From contig JAJPHA010000050.1 in NCBI GenBank assembly GCA_021325475.1, positions 1 through 64,000 of the forward strand: a stretch of DNA of 64,000 nucleotides, read 5' to 3'. This document shows, in pieces, positions 15,301 to 24,814 of this stretch. A program made the translations under genes and the position numbers. Each line of letters opens with the position of its first letter. The stretch's first letter is position 1. The notes below the pieces were generated by a model. The model was not told where the DNA came from. It saw only the letters and a list, made by a program, of their open reading frames with translations, and did no database searches. The DNA is from Rhodanobacteraceae bacterium. GTDB lineage: Bacteria; Pseudomonadota; Gammaproteobacteria; Xanthomonadales; Rhodanobacteraceae.

Positions 15301-16478
15301 TCGCGGCAATCCGCGCACTGCCGCGCACCGTCTGGTTGCTGGGCTTGATCAGCCTGATCAACGACAGCGCGAGCGAGATGATCTATCCGCTCGTGCCGCT
15401 GTATCTGACCAGCGTGTTGCTGGCCGGACCGCGGGCGCTGGGTGTCATCGAGGGCATCGCCGAGGCCGTGAGCAGCCTGCTCAAGCTCGTCGCCGGCGTG
15501 CTCGCCGACCGCACGCGCAAGGTCAAACCCTGGGTGATCGGCGGGTATGCCCTCGCCGGCATCGCCCGGCCGCTGATCGCGTTCAGCACGAGCTGGATCG
15601 GCGTGCTCGCCTGCCGCGTGGCCGATCGCATCGGCAAGGGGCTGCGCACCGCACCGCGCGATGCGCTGCTGACGCTCAGCGTCGCCGCCGATCAGCGCGG
15701 ACTGGCGTTCGGCCTGCACCGGGCGCTGGACAACTTCGGCGCCGTGGTCGGTCCGCTGGTCGCCGCCGGGCTGCTGGCGCTCGGTCTGTCGCTGCGCACG
15801 GTGATCCTCGGCGCGTTCGTGCCGGCCGTGCTCGTCTTCTGGTTGTCACTCGCCGTGCCCGATCCGCAGTACCAGGTCGCCGCGCCGCCGCTGCGCTTCA
15901 CCTGGAATCTGCGCGAGTTCCCGCCGGCGTTCCGCCGCTACCTCGTCGTGCTCGCGCTGTTCATGCTCGGCAACTCGTCCAACATGTTCCTGCTGCTGCG
16001 CGCGCAGGATGTCGGTTTCGGACCGTCCGAAGTGCCGGTGCTGTGGTCGCTGACCTCGCTCGTCGCCGCGGCGTTGTCGACACCGCTGTCGGCCTGGTCC
16101 GACCGGCTCGGTCGGCGGCGCCTGCTGATCGCCGGCTGGAGCGTGTACGCCGTGGTGTATCTGTCGTTCGGCCTGCTACCGGCGCGCTCCTGGCTGCCGT
16201 GGCCGATGTTCGCCGTGTACGGGCTGTTCCTCGCCGCGACCGAGGGCGTGGAGCGCGCGCTCGTGGCCGATCTCGTGCCGCCGAGCAACGCCGGCACCGC
16301 CTTCGGCTGGTACAACCTGACCGTCGGCGCGTTTCTGCTGCCGGCGTCCGTGCTGTTCGGCTGGTTGTGGAGCACCTTCGCCCCGCTCGCCGCATTCGCG
16401 TTCGGTGCAGGCTGCGCGCTCGCCGCCGCGCTGTTGCTGCGGTTCTGGGTACCTGCGTCCGATCGCGCTCCGACCTGA
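15297..16478 (+). CDS. MFS transporter
   Basis: A 393-aa protein with about 12 hydrophobic segments. The MFS loop 2-3 signature appears as GVLADRTRKVKPWVIGG, and a second copy between helices 8 and 9 reads SDRLGRRRLLIAG. The motif DRIGKGLRTAPRDAL is typical of a bacterial MFS group of unknown substrate. The GTG start at 15297 overlaps the rarA stop by 4 bp. Long upstream open frame inside rarA is a shadow. Substrate is not predictable from sequence. Confidence 0.88.
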   Translation: MIAAIRALPRTVWLLGLISLINDSASEMIYPLVPLYLTSVLLAGPRALGVIEGIAEAVSSLLKLVAGVLADRTRKVKPWVIGGYALAGIARPLIAFSTSWIGVLACRVADRIGKGLRTAPRDALLTLSVAADQRGLAFGLHRALDNFGAVVGPLVAAGLLALGLSLRTVILGAFVPAVLVFWLSLAVPDPQYQVAAPPLRFTWNLREFPPAFRRYLVVLALFMLGNSSNMFLLLRAQDVGFGPSEVPVLWSLTSLVAAALSTPLSAWSDRLGRRRLLIAGWSVYAVVYLSFGLLPARSWLPWPMFAVYGLFLAATEGVERALVADLVPPSNAGTAFGWYNLTVGAFLLPASVLFGWLWSTFAPLAAFAFGAGCALAAALLLRFWVPASDRAPT

Positions 16479-17837
<1,359 letters not shown>

Positions 17838-17844
17838 CCTGTAC

Positions 17845-17868
17845 GGAAGCGTGGCCGAGTGGTCGAAG
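17845..17868 (+). pseudogene. 5' fragment of a second tRNA-Ser
   Basis: Seven bp after the serS stop, GGAAGCG followed by TGGCCGAGTGGTCGAAG reads as the acceptor 5' strand and D-arm of a tRNA-Ser. The sequence then departs from any tRNA fold and runs into a large hairpin. A perfectly complementary 3' acceptor strand with discriminator G and CCA occurs about 300 bp downstream (18171-18181), beyond an intact tRNA-Ser. The simplest reading is a tRNA-Ser gene split by an insertion. Confidence 0.6.
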
Positions 17869-17913
17869 CTCACGCGCTTTCGCGATGCAAAGTAATGCAT
17901 CGCGAGCGTGAGC
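17868..17913. repeat. Large imperfect hairpin inside the broken tRNA-Ser
   Basis: The outer arms GCTCACGC and GCGTGAGC (8 bp) and the inner arms CGCGATGCA and TGCATCGCG (9 bp) pair, with a 5-nt/1-nt internal bulge and an AAGTAA loop. There is no T-run. It begins exactly where tRNA similarity stops, so it may belong to the inserted or repeat-derived DNA. Confidence 0.7.
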
Positions 17914-17980
17914 TGAGGGTGAGGCAGGAGGCCGAACGGCGACGCACCAGGGATGGCTGCTGCGAAAGCGGCCCATAGCT

Positions 17981-18070
17981 GGAGAGGTGGCCGAGTGGTT
18001 TAAGGCACCGGTCTTGAAAACCGGCGTGGTAGCAATACCACCGCGAGTTCGAATCTCGCCCTCTCCGCCA
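17981..18070 (+). tRNA. tRNA-Ser (anticodon UGA)
   Basis: A complete 90-nt tRNA including encoded CCA. The acceptor stem GGAGAGG/CCTCTCC pairs fully with discriminator G. The D-arm is GCCGAGTGGTTTAAGGC. The anticodon stem CCGGT/ACCGG encloses CTTGAAA with TGA at 18015-18017. A long variable arm typical of tRNA-Ser follows, then the T-arm GCGAG-TTCGAAT-CTCGC. It is located inside the two halves of a second tRNA-Ser (see 17845 and 18165). Confidence 0.97.
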
Positions 18071-18084
18071 CTTCGCGAGTTCGA

Positions 18085-18107
18085 CAAAATCGCCGGGAGC
18101 GATTTTG
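18085..18107 (+). terminator. Probable intrinsic terminator of tRNA-Ser
   Basis: A perfect 9-bp stem (CAAAATCGC and GCGATTTTG) with a 5-nt loop starts 15 nt after the tRNA CCA end. The A-tract/GC-core/T-tract layout is typical of a bidirectional intrinsic terminator. Confidence 0.55.
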
Positions 18108-18164
18108 GACAGCGGAGCTGGCCCGAGCGAAGCGAGGGCGAGTCTCAGGGATGAGACGAGCATA

Positions 18165-18181
18165 TCTCACCGCTTCCGCCA
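18165..18181 (+). pseudogene. 3' fragment of a second tRNA-Ser
   Basis: TCTCAC (T-stem 3' strand), CGCTTCC, G and CCA form a standard tRNA-Ser 3' end. CGCTTCC is the exact complement of the GGAAGCG at 17845-17851, not of the intact tRNA's GGAGAGG. No anticodon arm lies close upstream. Together with the 5' fragment it frames a roughly 300-bp interruption that carries the intact tRNA-Ser(UGA). Confidence 0.6.
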
Positions 18182-18289
18182 TTTCCTATCGTCCGCCAGC
18201 GACTGAGCGCACCGCGGGTATCGATCGGCCCTTGTCTGCCATCGCCGCCTGCGCTAAGTTTTCCCGTGGGGAGCTTGGGGGGCTGGGGA

Positions 18290-18937
18290 ATGATTCGCAT
18301 CGTCCTGATCGACGATCACACCGTGGTGCGCACCGGTTTGCGCATGATCCTGCAACAGCAGGCGGACATGGAGGTGATCGGCGAGGCCGAAGACGGCGAG
18401 CAGGGGCTCGCGCTGATCAAGCGGCTGGTGCCCGACATCGCGCTGGTCGACGTGCACATGCCGCGCTTCAGCGGTGTGGAGCTCACCGAGCGCGTGCGCC
18501 GCGCCAAACTGTCGACGCGCGTGGTGATCCTCACCGTGGCCGGCGAGGCACCGTTTCCGCGGCGCCTGCTCGATGCCGGCGCGAGCGCCTATCTCACCAA
18601 GGGTTGTCCGGCGGAGGAACTGGTCAAGGCGGTCCGCCGCGTCGCCGACGGCCAGCGCTATCTCGGCGCCGACATCGCCCAGCAGCTCGCGCTCGACGGC
18701 GGTCACGACGGTTCGCCGTTTGCCACGCTGTCCGCGCGCGAGCTCGAGGTGGCGATGATGCTGGCGCAGGGGCTCACCGCGCAGATCATCGCGCGCCGGC
18801 TCAAGCTCAGCGCCAAGACCGTCGCCACCTACAAGTATCGGCTGTTCGAGAAGCTCGCCATCGACAACGTCGTCGCCTTGGCGCATCTCGCCAGCGTGCA
18901 CGGCTTGATCGCGCACGCCGCGCCGCCGGCGCGCTGA
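18290..18937 (+). CDS. uvrY: GacA/UvrY-type response regulator (LuxR family)
   Basis: A 215-aa NarL/FixJ-type regulator. The receiver domain (1-120) has acidic residues Asp8-Asp9, phosphoacceptor Asp54 (IALVDVHMP) and Lys near LTKG. The LuxR-type helix-turn-helix (about 148-200, LSARELEVAMMLAQGLTAQIIARRL) matches UvrY/GacA. These act with the BarA/GacS sensor to drive small RNAs that titrate CsrA. The ATG at 18290 gives the family start MIRIVLIDDH. No sensor kinase gene is nearby, as is usual for gacA. It ends convergent with rne over a long hairpin. Confidence 0.9.
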   Translation: MIRIVLIDDHTVVRTGLRMILQQQADMEVIGEAEDGEQGLALIKRLVPDIALVDVHMPRFSGVELTERVRRAKLSTRVVILTVAGEAPFPRRLLDAGASAYLTKGCPAEELVKAVRRVADGQRYLGADIAQQLALDGGHDGSPFATLSARELEVAMMLAQGLTAQIIARRLKLSAKTVATYKYRLFEKLAIDNVVALAHLASVHGLIAHAAPPAR

Positions 18938-18949
18938 GGCGCGCCGGCG
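18924..18949. terminator. Long GC hairpin between uvrY and rne
   Basis: CGCCGGCGCGC and GCGCGCCGGCG form a perfect 11-bp stem with a 4-nt loop spanning the uvrY stop codon, 19 bp from the convergent rne stop. There is no T-run on either side, so it would act as a transcript end or RNA-stabilising structure rather than a classical terminator. Confidence 0.45.
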
Positions 18950-18967
18950 CACGTCGCGGCGGGTGAC

Positions 18968-21661
18968 TTACTCGGACTTGACCCCGTCGGTGGCCAGCGG
19001 CACCGGCCGCGGCGCCGTGTCGGCCGCCGCATCCGGCTCGCGGTCGGGTCGCATCGGCGCGGCGGCCGGCGCAGTCGCCGCTGGCGGCGGCGTGGGCTGC
19101 GATTGCGGCGGAGGCGGCACCGGCTTCGGTTCTGCCGGCGGCGGCGTCACCACCACTTGCACCGGCGTGTAGCGCGGCGGGATCGGCAACGGTCGCGTCG
19201 GCAGCAGCACCGGCGCGCCCGGTGCCGTCGCGGTCGATGCGGGCTCGTGCGCGGGCGGATTCGGTTCGCGCGGCGGAGCGGAAGCGACCGCCGGGCTCGT
19301 CGCCGGCGACGGGCCGGCCGCCGGCGGCACGGCGGTCGCGCGTGGCACCGCCACAGGCGCGACGACCGGCGTCGGCGCCGCGGCAACCGGGACGGCGGGC
19401 GGCGCGGCCGGCATCACGGGTGCGGGTTCGGCATCCTCATCGTCGAAGTCGAACACGATCGGCGCCTGCGCCTGTGCGGGCGCGGATGCGGATTTTTCCT
19501 CGCCACGACGCCGGCGGCGCCCGCCGCGGCGCCCGCGCCGGCGTCCGTTCCGCGCTGCGGCCGCGTCGGCTTCCTGCGTCGGTGTCGTGGTGACGGCCGC
19601 CGGGGTGGCGCCGGTCGCCGCCGATGCCGTGGTCTGTGCAGCGACGGCCTCGCGCACGTCCCGCGCGGCGTTCGCCTCGGGCGCGGGCGTCGCCGGTCGT
19701 GGCGCGGGCGAAGGCGGCGGCGCGGGTTTGCGCTGCGGCTGCGGCGTCGCCGCGGCACGCGGTTCGCCGGCCGGTCGCTGCTCGGGTCCGCCACGCGGTC
19801 TGCCTTCGCCGCGGCCGCGCTCGCGGCCCGGATACGGTGTGCGCGCGTCGCCGCGGCCGCCGCGCGTCGCGGCGGGGCCTTTGCGTTCTTCGCCGGCCGG
19901 TCGCGGCGCGCGTGTCGCCGGTTTTTCGACAATAACCGGTTCCCGCTCGGCCGCAGGCTTCAACCACGCGAACAGACGCGCGAGCAAGCCAGGCGGTTTC
20001 GGCTTCGGCGTCGACTTCGTCGGCGCTGCCGCGGCGGGCGCGGCCTCGGTTTTCACCGGCGCCGGACTGGCGGGCACCACGCCGCTCACCGCCGGTTTCT
20101 CCGGTTCGACGCCGGGCTTGGCGACCTGCGGCGGCGGCGCGATCTGCGCCGGCGTCAGACGTTCGTAGCTCGGCTTGGGTTCTTCGCCCACCTCGGCGCG
20201 GCGGATGCGCTGGATCTCGAAATGCGGCGTCTCGAGCTTGTCGTCGGCGACGATGATCACCGGTACTTCATGGCGCTGCTCGATCTCGACCACGCTCGCG
20301 CGCTTCTCGTTGAGCAGGAAGTTGGCGACCTGCGGCGGCGCCTGCACCAGCACCTGCCCGGTGTTTTCCTTCATCGCCTGTTCCTCGACCAGGCGCAGCA
20401 CCGACAACGACAGCGACTCCACGCTGCGGATGCGGCCGTGGCCCTCGCAGCGCGGGCACACGCTCTGGGTCGATTCGCCAAGGCTCGGACGCAGGCGCTG
20501 ACGCGACATTTCCAGCAGCCCGAAGAGCGAGATGCGGCCGATCTGCACCCGCGCGCGATCGTGGCGCAGCGCGTCGCGCAGCTTCTCCTCCACGTCGCGC
20601 TGGTGCTTGGGATTGTCCATGTCGATGAAGTCGATCACGATCAAGCCGCCGGCGTCGCGGATGCGCAACTGCCGGGCGACCTCGACCGCCGCCTCGAGAT
20701 TGGTGTTGAACGCGGTTTCCTCGATGTCGCCGCCCTTGGTTGCCTTCGCCGAGTTGATGTCGATGGCGGTGAGCGCCTCGGTCTGGTCGATCACGATCGA
20801 GCCGCCGGAGGGCAGGCGCACGCTGCGCTCGAACGCGTTCTCGATCTGGGTCTCGATTTGGAAGCGCGAGAACAGCGGCACCGTGTCCTTGTACAGCTTG
20901 AGCTTGCGCAGATTCTGCGGCATCACCTGCTGCATGAAGTCGCGCGCGTCGTTGTACAGTTCCTCGCTGTCGATCAGCACCTCGCCGATGTCGTTGCGCA
21001 GGTAGTCGCGCAGGGCGCGGATGATGAGCTTGGATTCCTGGTAGATCAGGAACGGCGCCGGCCGCGCACGCGCGGCCTCGTCGATCGCCTTCCAGACCTG
21101 CAACAGGTAGTCGAGGTCCCATTGCAGCTCGTCGGCTTCGCGGCCCATGCCGGCGGTGCGGATGATGAGGCCCATGTCCTCGGGCAACTGAAGCTGATCG
21201 AGCGCTTCCTTGAGATTCGCGCGGTCGTCGCCCTCGATGCGCCGCGACACGCCGCCCGCGCGCGGGTTGTTCGGCATCAGCACCAGGTAGCGCCCGGCGA
21301 GTGAAATGAACGTCGTCAGCGCCGCGCCCTTGCTGCCGCGTTCCTCCTTGTCCACCTGCACCAGCAGTTCCTGGCCTTCCTTGAGCAGTTCGCGGATGCC
21401 GGCCTTGTTGTGATCGACGCCGGGGGTGAAGTACTGCCGGGAAATTTCCTTGAGCGGCAGGAAGCCGTGGCGCTCGGCGCCGTAATCGACGAAGCAGGCT
21501 TCCAGCGAGGGCTCGACCCGGGTGATGCGGCCCTTGTAGATGTTGGCCTTCTTCTGTTCCTTCGACGGGGTCTCGATGTCGAGGTCGTACAGGGATTGGC
21601 CGTCCACGATGGCCACACGCAACTCCTCACGCTGAGTCGCGTTGATCAACATGCGTTTCAT
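18968..21661 (-). CDS. rne: Ribonuclease E
   Basis: The essential endonuclease and degradosome scaffold. The 897-aa protein starts [22 protein letters not shown], nearly as in E. coli. The S1 domain lies at about 35-125. The DNase-I-like catalytic core has the metal-binding aspartates in TAIDINSA and IVIDFIDM, and the Zn-link cysteines are Cys402 and Cys405 (VCPRCEGHG). After about residue 520 the chain is low-complexity Pro/Ala with an Arg block ([17 protein letters not shown]), the expected disordered RNA-binding tail. A long leader and a promoter near rluC suggest autoregulation as in E. coli. Confidence 0.97.
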   Translation of the reverse strand: MKRMLINATQREELRVAIVDGQSLYDLDIETPSKEQKKANIYKGRITRVEPSLEACFVDYGAERHGFLPLKEISRQYFTPGVDHNKAGIRELLKEGQELLVQVDKEERGSKGAALTTFISLAGRYLVLMPNNPRAGGVSRRIEGDDRANLKEALDQLQLPEDMGLIIRTAGMGREADELQWDLDYLLQVWKAIDEAARARPAPFLIYQESKLIIRALRDYLRNDIGEVLIDSEELYNDARDFMQQVMPQNLRKLKLYKDTVPLFSRFQIETQIENAFERSVRLPSGGSIVIDQTEALTAIDINSAKATKGGDIEETAFNTNLEAAVEVARQLRIRDAGGLIVIDFIDMDNPKHQRDVEEKLRDALRHDRARVQIGRISLFGLLEMSRQRLRPSLGESTQSVCPRCEGHGRIRSVESLSLSVLRLVEEQAMKENTGQVLVQAPPQVANFLLNEKRASVVEIEQRHEVPVIIVADDKLETPHFEIQRIRRAEVGEEPKPSYERLTPAQIAPPPQVAKPGVEPEKPAVSGVVPASPAPVKTEAAPAAAAPTKSTPKPKPPGLLARLFAWLKPAAEREPVIVEKPATRAPRPAGEERKGPAATRGGRGDARTPYPGRERGRGEGRPRGGPEQRPAGEPRAAATPQPQRKPAPPPSPAPRPATPAPEANAARDVREAVAAQTTASAATGATPAAVTTTPTQEADAAAARNGRRRGRRGGRRRRRGEEKSASAPAQAQAPIVFDFDDEDAEPAPVMPAAPPAVPVAAAPTPVVAPVAVPRATAVPPAAGPSPATSPAVASAPPREPNPPAHEPASTATAPGAPVLLPTRPLPIPPRYTPVQVVVTPPPAEPKPVPPPPQSQPTPPPAATAPAAAPMRPDREPDAAADTAPRPVPLATDGVKSE

Positions 21662-22041
21662 TTTTTTGTTCCTCGCGCGCTCGACCGCGTACGTCGCCGC
21701 GATGCCGCACCGTCGCCGGTGGCGGACCGCGTAAGCCGTGGGCGTGGCACGCATCCACGGGAGCGCTGGTAGCTGGCCGGCGCGAAGCTGCCGCGCCAGG
21801 CCGTTAATGGGTGCCCGTTGCGCAACCGCCGAATCCCGCCGACGACCGCCGACGGGCATTCCGCGACCCGACCGGTTACGATGACGCGGCAGCGTTGGCG
21901 GTTCCTCCCGGAGTGTCGGCCAAGCGCCTGCGATCGCAGCGGGCGGGTGCGCCGGCCACGGTGAAGTACCGTCGGTCGGCGCGATGCGCCCTGAAATTGT
22001 AACAACGTGCGGGATTTTTTCCAATCGCGGCGCGAACTTCG
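21662..22041. other. rne-rluC intergenic region and long rne leader
   Basis: 380 bp without a gene between divergent rne and rluC. It holds a good sigma-70 promoter facing rne near the rluC end (21996-22024), which implies an untranslated rne leader of about 320-330 nt. In E. coli the similarly long rne leader folds into hairpins through which RNase E degrades its own mRNA. The same use here is inferred from length and position; I have not folded it. A run of seven T lies on the plus strand just upstream of the rne start. No open frame here looks real. Confidence 0.6.
21996..22024 (-). promoter_or_regulatory. Sigma-70 promoter of rne
   Basis: On the minus strand TTGGAA (22024-22019) and TACAAT (22001-21996) are separated by exactly 17 bp. 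This is the best promoter-like sequence in the gap. Transcription would begin around 21989, and it lies only about 20 bp from the rluC start codon. Confidence 0.6.
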
Positions 22042-22983
22042 ATGAAACTCGCCGATTCGGCAGCAAAACCGGGTGTGCGTCTCGTCCGCGTCGCGGACGA
22101 CCGCGACGGCCAGCGCGTGGACAATTTCCTCGCCGGCCAGCTCAAGGGTGTGCCGCGCAGTCTGGTGTATCGGCTATTGCGCACCGGGCAGGTGCGGGTC
22201 AACGGCCGGCGCGCCAAACCCGACACGCGCCTTGCGGCCGGCGACGAGGTGCGCATTCCGCCGGTGCGCGTGTCCGCCGCGGAGACCGGCGTGCCGCCGA
22301 TGCCGCTCGCGCGACGCATCGCCCAAGCGACGATTTTCGAGGACCGCGATTTCCTGGTGCTCGACAAACCGGCCGGCATCGCCAGTCACGGCGGCAGCGG
22401 GGTGAGCTTCGGCGCGATCGAACTGCTGCGCGCGGCGCGGCCGGGAGAGAACCTGGAGCTCGTCCACCGGCTCGACCGCGACACCAGCGGCGTGCTGGTG
22501 ATCGCGCGGCGTCGCGCGGCGTTGACGGCGCTGCAGGCGCGGATCCGCGAAGGCAGCGTCACCAAGCAGTATCTCGCGTTGCTGTGCGGACGACCGGCGC
22601 GCGCACGCTTCGAGGTCAACGTGCCGCTGCGCAAATCGGTGTTGCAGGGCGGCGAGCGCATGGTGCGGGTCGACGACGCCGGCAAGCCGGCGCTGACCGT
22701 GTTTCGGATCCGCGAGGCCTACGCCGCCGCGGCGCTCGCGGAGGTGACTTTGTATACCGGACGCACGCACCAGATCCGCGTTCACGCCGCGCATGCCGGG
22801 CATCCGCTCGCCGGTGACGACAAGTACGGCTCGCGCGACTGCAATCGTCGCCTGCGCGAATGCGGCTTGCAGCGCCTGTTCCTGCACGCCGCACGTTTCG
22901 AATTCGATCTGGGCGAGCGCGCCTATGCGTTCTCGGCGCCGCTGCCGGACGATCTGCGCGAGGTGCTGGCGCGGCTGTCGTGA
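22042..22983 (+). CDS. rluC: 23S rRNA pseudouridine synthase RluC
   Basis: Makes pseudouridines in 23S rRNA (positions 955, 2504 and 2580 in E. coli). The 313-aa protein has an N-terminal S4 RNA-binding domain (about 24-80, [30 protein letters not shown] when read in parts) and the catalytic motif HRLDRDTSG with Asp145. [11 protein letters not shown] and [10 protein letters not shown] are also conserved. It diverges from rne as in E. coli. Confidence 0.96.
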   Translation: MKLADSAAKPGVRLVRVADDRDGQRVDNFLAGQLKGVPRSLVYRLLRTGQVRVNGRRAKPDTRLAAGDEVRIPPVRVSAAETGVPPMPLARRIAQATIFEDRDFLVLDKPAGIASHGGSGVSFGAIELLRAARPGENLELVHRLDRDTSGVLVIARRRAALTALQARIREGSVTKQYLALLCGRPARARFEVNVPLRKSVLQGGERMVRVDDAGKPALTVFRIREAYAAAALAEVTLYTGRTHQIRVHAAHAGHPLAGDDKYGSRDCNRRLRECGLQRLFLHAARFEFDLGERAYAFSAPLPDDLREVLARLS

Positions 22984-23026
22984 GGCGACGGACTGCGGAT
23001 GCCGCAGCGACCGCGGCTGCGGGTCG

Positions 23027-23365
23027 TCACCCGAACAGCGCCTCGGTGCGCGCGGCGCAGATGAAATCGTTCAGCGACAGTCCGCCGACGTCGTGGGTGG
23101 AGAAGGCGACGTGGCAGCGACCCCAGCCCAGCTCGACATCGGGATGATGGTTCTGCTGCTCGGCGATCCAGCCGACGGCGTTGAGAAAGGCGAGTGCGCG
23201 GACGAAGTCGGGGAAGGCGTAGCGCTTGTGGATACTCGCTTGATCCTTGCCGAATTCCCAGCCCGGCAGCAGGGCGAGGAGCTCGCGCGCGCGCGCGGCG
23301 TCGAGCTGATGCGCCTTGCCCTTGCGCGGCACGCAGTTTTCGCGGCGCAATTCGTCGAAGGTCAT
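23027..23365 (-). CDS. phhB: 4a-hydroxytetrahydrobiopterin dehydratase
   Basis: A pterin-4a-carbinolamine dehydratase of 112 aa, which regenerates the pterin cofactor of aromatic-amino-acid hydroxylases or serves in molybdopterin-related pterin chemistry. The family block is intact: YAFPDFVRALAFLN, WIAEQQNHHPDVELGW and STHDVGGLSLND. The phhA gene is not in the window. It diverges from nfuA and is convergent with rluC; two short GC hairpins (CTGCGG/CCGCAG at 22993-23007) lie between. Confidence 0.95.
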   Translation of the reverse strand: MTFDELRRENCVPRKGKAHQLDAARARELLALLPGWEFGKDQASIHKRYAFPDFVRALAFLNAVGWIAEQQNHHPDVELGWGRCHVAFSTHDVGGLSLNDFICAARTEALFG

Positions 23366-23446
23366 GGCTCGCTCCTGGATTGCGGAGGCGAGCAGTATAG
23401 GCGAATGCCGGCCGGACGAGACCCTGGGTGACGCGCGCCCGATTCG

Positions 23447-23461
23447 GGACTAAACTAGTCC
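23447..23461. promoter_or_regulatory. IscR type-1-like operator upstream of nfuA
   Basis: A perfect inverted repeat, GGACTA-AAC-TAGTCC, lies 18 bp before the nfuA start. Its core GACTAAACTAGTC fits the IscR type-1 core GACTRWWWYAGTC at 12 of 13 positions; the outer flanks fit poorly. E. coli nfuA (yhgI) is reported to carry such a site, so control by Fe-S cluster status is a reasonable inference. Confidence 0.55.
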
Positions 23462-23478
23462 TGTTTCACGGAGCCATC

Positions 23479-24087
23479 ATGCTGACGCTTTCCGACCGCG
23501 CGCAGGCGCATTTCCGGCGACTCATCGAACAGCAGGGCATCGCCGGTCTGGGCGTGCGCATGCAGGCGCTGCAACCCGGCACACCGAAGGCCGATTGCCG
23601 TCTGGAATTCTGCGAGCCGGCCGATCTCGCCGGCGACGAATGGCCGCTAGGCTGCGACGGTTTCACCTTGTACGTGGACGCGGCGAGCCTGCCGTATCTC
23701 GACGGCGCGCACATCGACTACGAGACGAACCCGACCGGCGGCCAGCTCACCGTGCGCGCACCCAAACTCCGCGGCAGTCCGCCCGCCGAAGGGGCGAACC
23801 TCGCCGAGCGCGTGCGTTACCTGCTCGACAGCGAGATCAATCCGCAGATCGCCGCCCATGGCGGGCGCGTGAGTCTCGAGGAGGTCAGCGCCGACGGCGT
23901 CGTCGTGCTGCGCTTCGGCGGCGGTTGCCACGGCTGCGGCATGGTCGACGTGACCCTGCGCCAGGGCATCGAGCGCACGCTGCGCGCGAAACTGCCGGAA
24001 ATCACCGCCGTGCGCGACGCCACCGACCACAGCGGCGGGCGCAACCCGTATTACCGCGGGCGACAGGGCGCGAGCGCCGTGCGCTGA
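23479..24087 (+). CDS. nfuA: Fe-S biogenesis protein NfuA
   Basis: A carrier that holds a [4Fe-4S] cluster at a dimer interface and passes it to apo-enzymes. The 202-aa protein has the degenerate A-type N-terminal domain ([15 protein letters not shown]) lacking its cysteines. The C-terminal Nfu domain has Cys150-His-Gly-Cys153 in [23 protein letters not shown] just upstream supports the ATG at 23479; an in-frame upstream extension has no homology. The gene sits behind an IscR-like site. Confidence 0.95.
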   Translation: MLTLSDRAQAHFRRLIEQQGIAGLGVRMQALQPGTPKADCRLEFCEPADLAGDEWPLGCDGFTLYVDAASLPYLDGAHIDYETNPTGGQLTVRAPKLRGSPPAEGANLAERVRYLLDSEINPQIAAHGGRVSLEEVSADGVVVLRFGGGCHGCGMVDVTLRQGIERTLRAKLPEITAVRDATDHSGGRNPYYRGRQGASAVR

Positions 24088-24108
24088 ACGCGGCGCACCG
24101 TGGGGCGA

Positions 24109-24462
24109 TCAATCGCCCTGTTCGTGACGCGAAAGATCGTCGAGCTTGCCCGGCATCGCCGCGTAGTAGCGCGAGATCGCCTCGATGTCGGCGTCGCTCA
24201 AGGTCTTGACGAAGCCCGCCATGATCGCGTTCTGGCGCTCGCCGGACTGGTATTCCTTCATCGCGCGGGCGAGGTAATCGTGATATTGCCCGGCGAGCCG
24301 CGGGTATTGGGAATTGGTGCCGTTGCCGTCGGCGCCGTGGCAGGCGGCGCAGGGCTTGACCAGGTCTTCCACGGTCTTGCCCGGCGCGGCGCCGGTTTCG
24401 GCGGCAAATGCGTTGGCGACGAGGCACCCGGCCAGCAGGGCAAGCAGTCGGTTCGGTTTCAT
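24109..24462 (-). CDS. Periplasmic class I cytochrome c
   Basis: A 117-aa precursor with a signal peptide (cleavage near AFA|AE, residue 20) and one heme-binding motif Cys38-Ala-Ala-Cys41-His42. The rest (YPRLAGQYHDYLARAMKEY, SDADIEAISRYYA) matches small c553/c4-like monoheme cytochromes that shuttle electrons to terminal oxidases. It lies 10 bp downstream of a second, similar gene; together they resemble the two halves of a diheme cytochrome c4. The specific electron partner is unknown. Confidence 0.9.
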   Translation of the reverse strand: MKPNRLLALLAGCLVANAFAAETGAAPGKTVEDLVKPCAACHGADGNGTNSQYPRLAGQYHDYLARAMKEYQSGERQNAIMAGFVKTLSDADIEAISRYYAAMPGKLDDLSRHEQGD

Positions 24463-24472
24463 GAGCGCGATC

Positions 24473-24814
24473 TTATTGGTGGATGCTGGAAAGGTAGGCG
24501 GCGATGTCGCGGATGTCCTTGTCGGACATGCTCTCGCCCTGGGCCCGCATGGTCGGATGCGCGCGTTCGCCCTTCTTGTATTCGGTCAACGCGCTGACCA
24601 GATAGTCGTAGTTCTGACCGGCGATGCGCGGCACGCGATAGTTGGGATAGGCATTGCGGTAGCCAGTCACGCCGTGGCAGCCGCCGCAGGTGTAGACCAG
24701 CGCCCGACCGGCGTTGGGATCGCCCTTGTCCGCTTCGCCGGCGGCCAGAGCGGATGGAGCAGCGCAAACCGAAAACAGCAGGGCAGTACGTAGCGCGACA
24801 GAAATTCTCGACAT
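24473..24814 (-). CDS. Periplasmic class I cytochrome c
   Basis: A 113-aa precursor with a signal peptide ending near ALA|AG (residue 24) and heme motif Cys43-Gly-Gly-Cys46-His47. It shares the layout RIAGQNYDYLVSALTEYKKGER with the downstream cytochrome (RLAGQYHDYLARAMKEYQSGER), so the pair arose by tandem duplication. The ATG at 24814 begins a normal signal sequence. Likely co-transcribed with the next gene. The longer open frame upstream is not coding. Confidence 0.9.
   Translation of the reverse strand: MSRISVALRTALLFSVCAAPSALAAGEADKGDPNAGRALVYTCGGCHGVTGYRNAYPNYRVPRIAGQNYDYLVSALTEYKKGERAHPTMRAQGESMSDKDIRDIAAYLSSIHQ

Noticed and set aside
17870-18163. Minus-strand frames over the tRNA-Ser encoding strings such as GEIRTRGGIATTPVFKTG
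   Set aside because: This is the familiar spurious translation of the antisense of a tRNA-Ser gene, often mis-annotated as a hypothetical protein.
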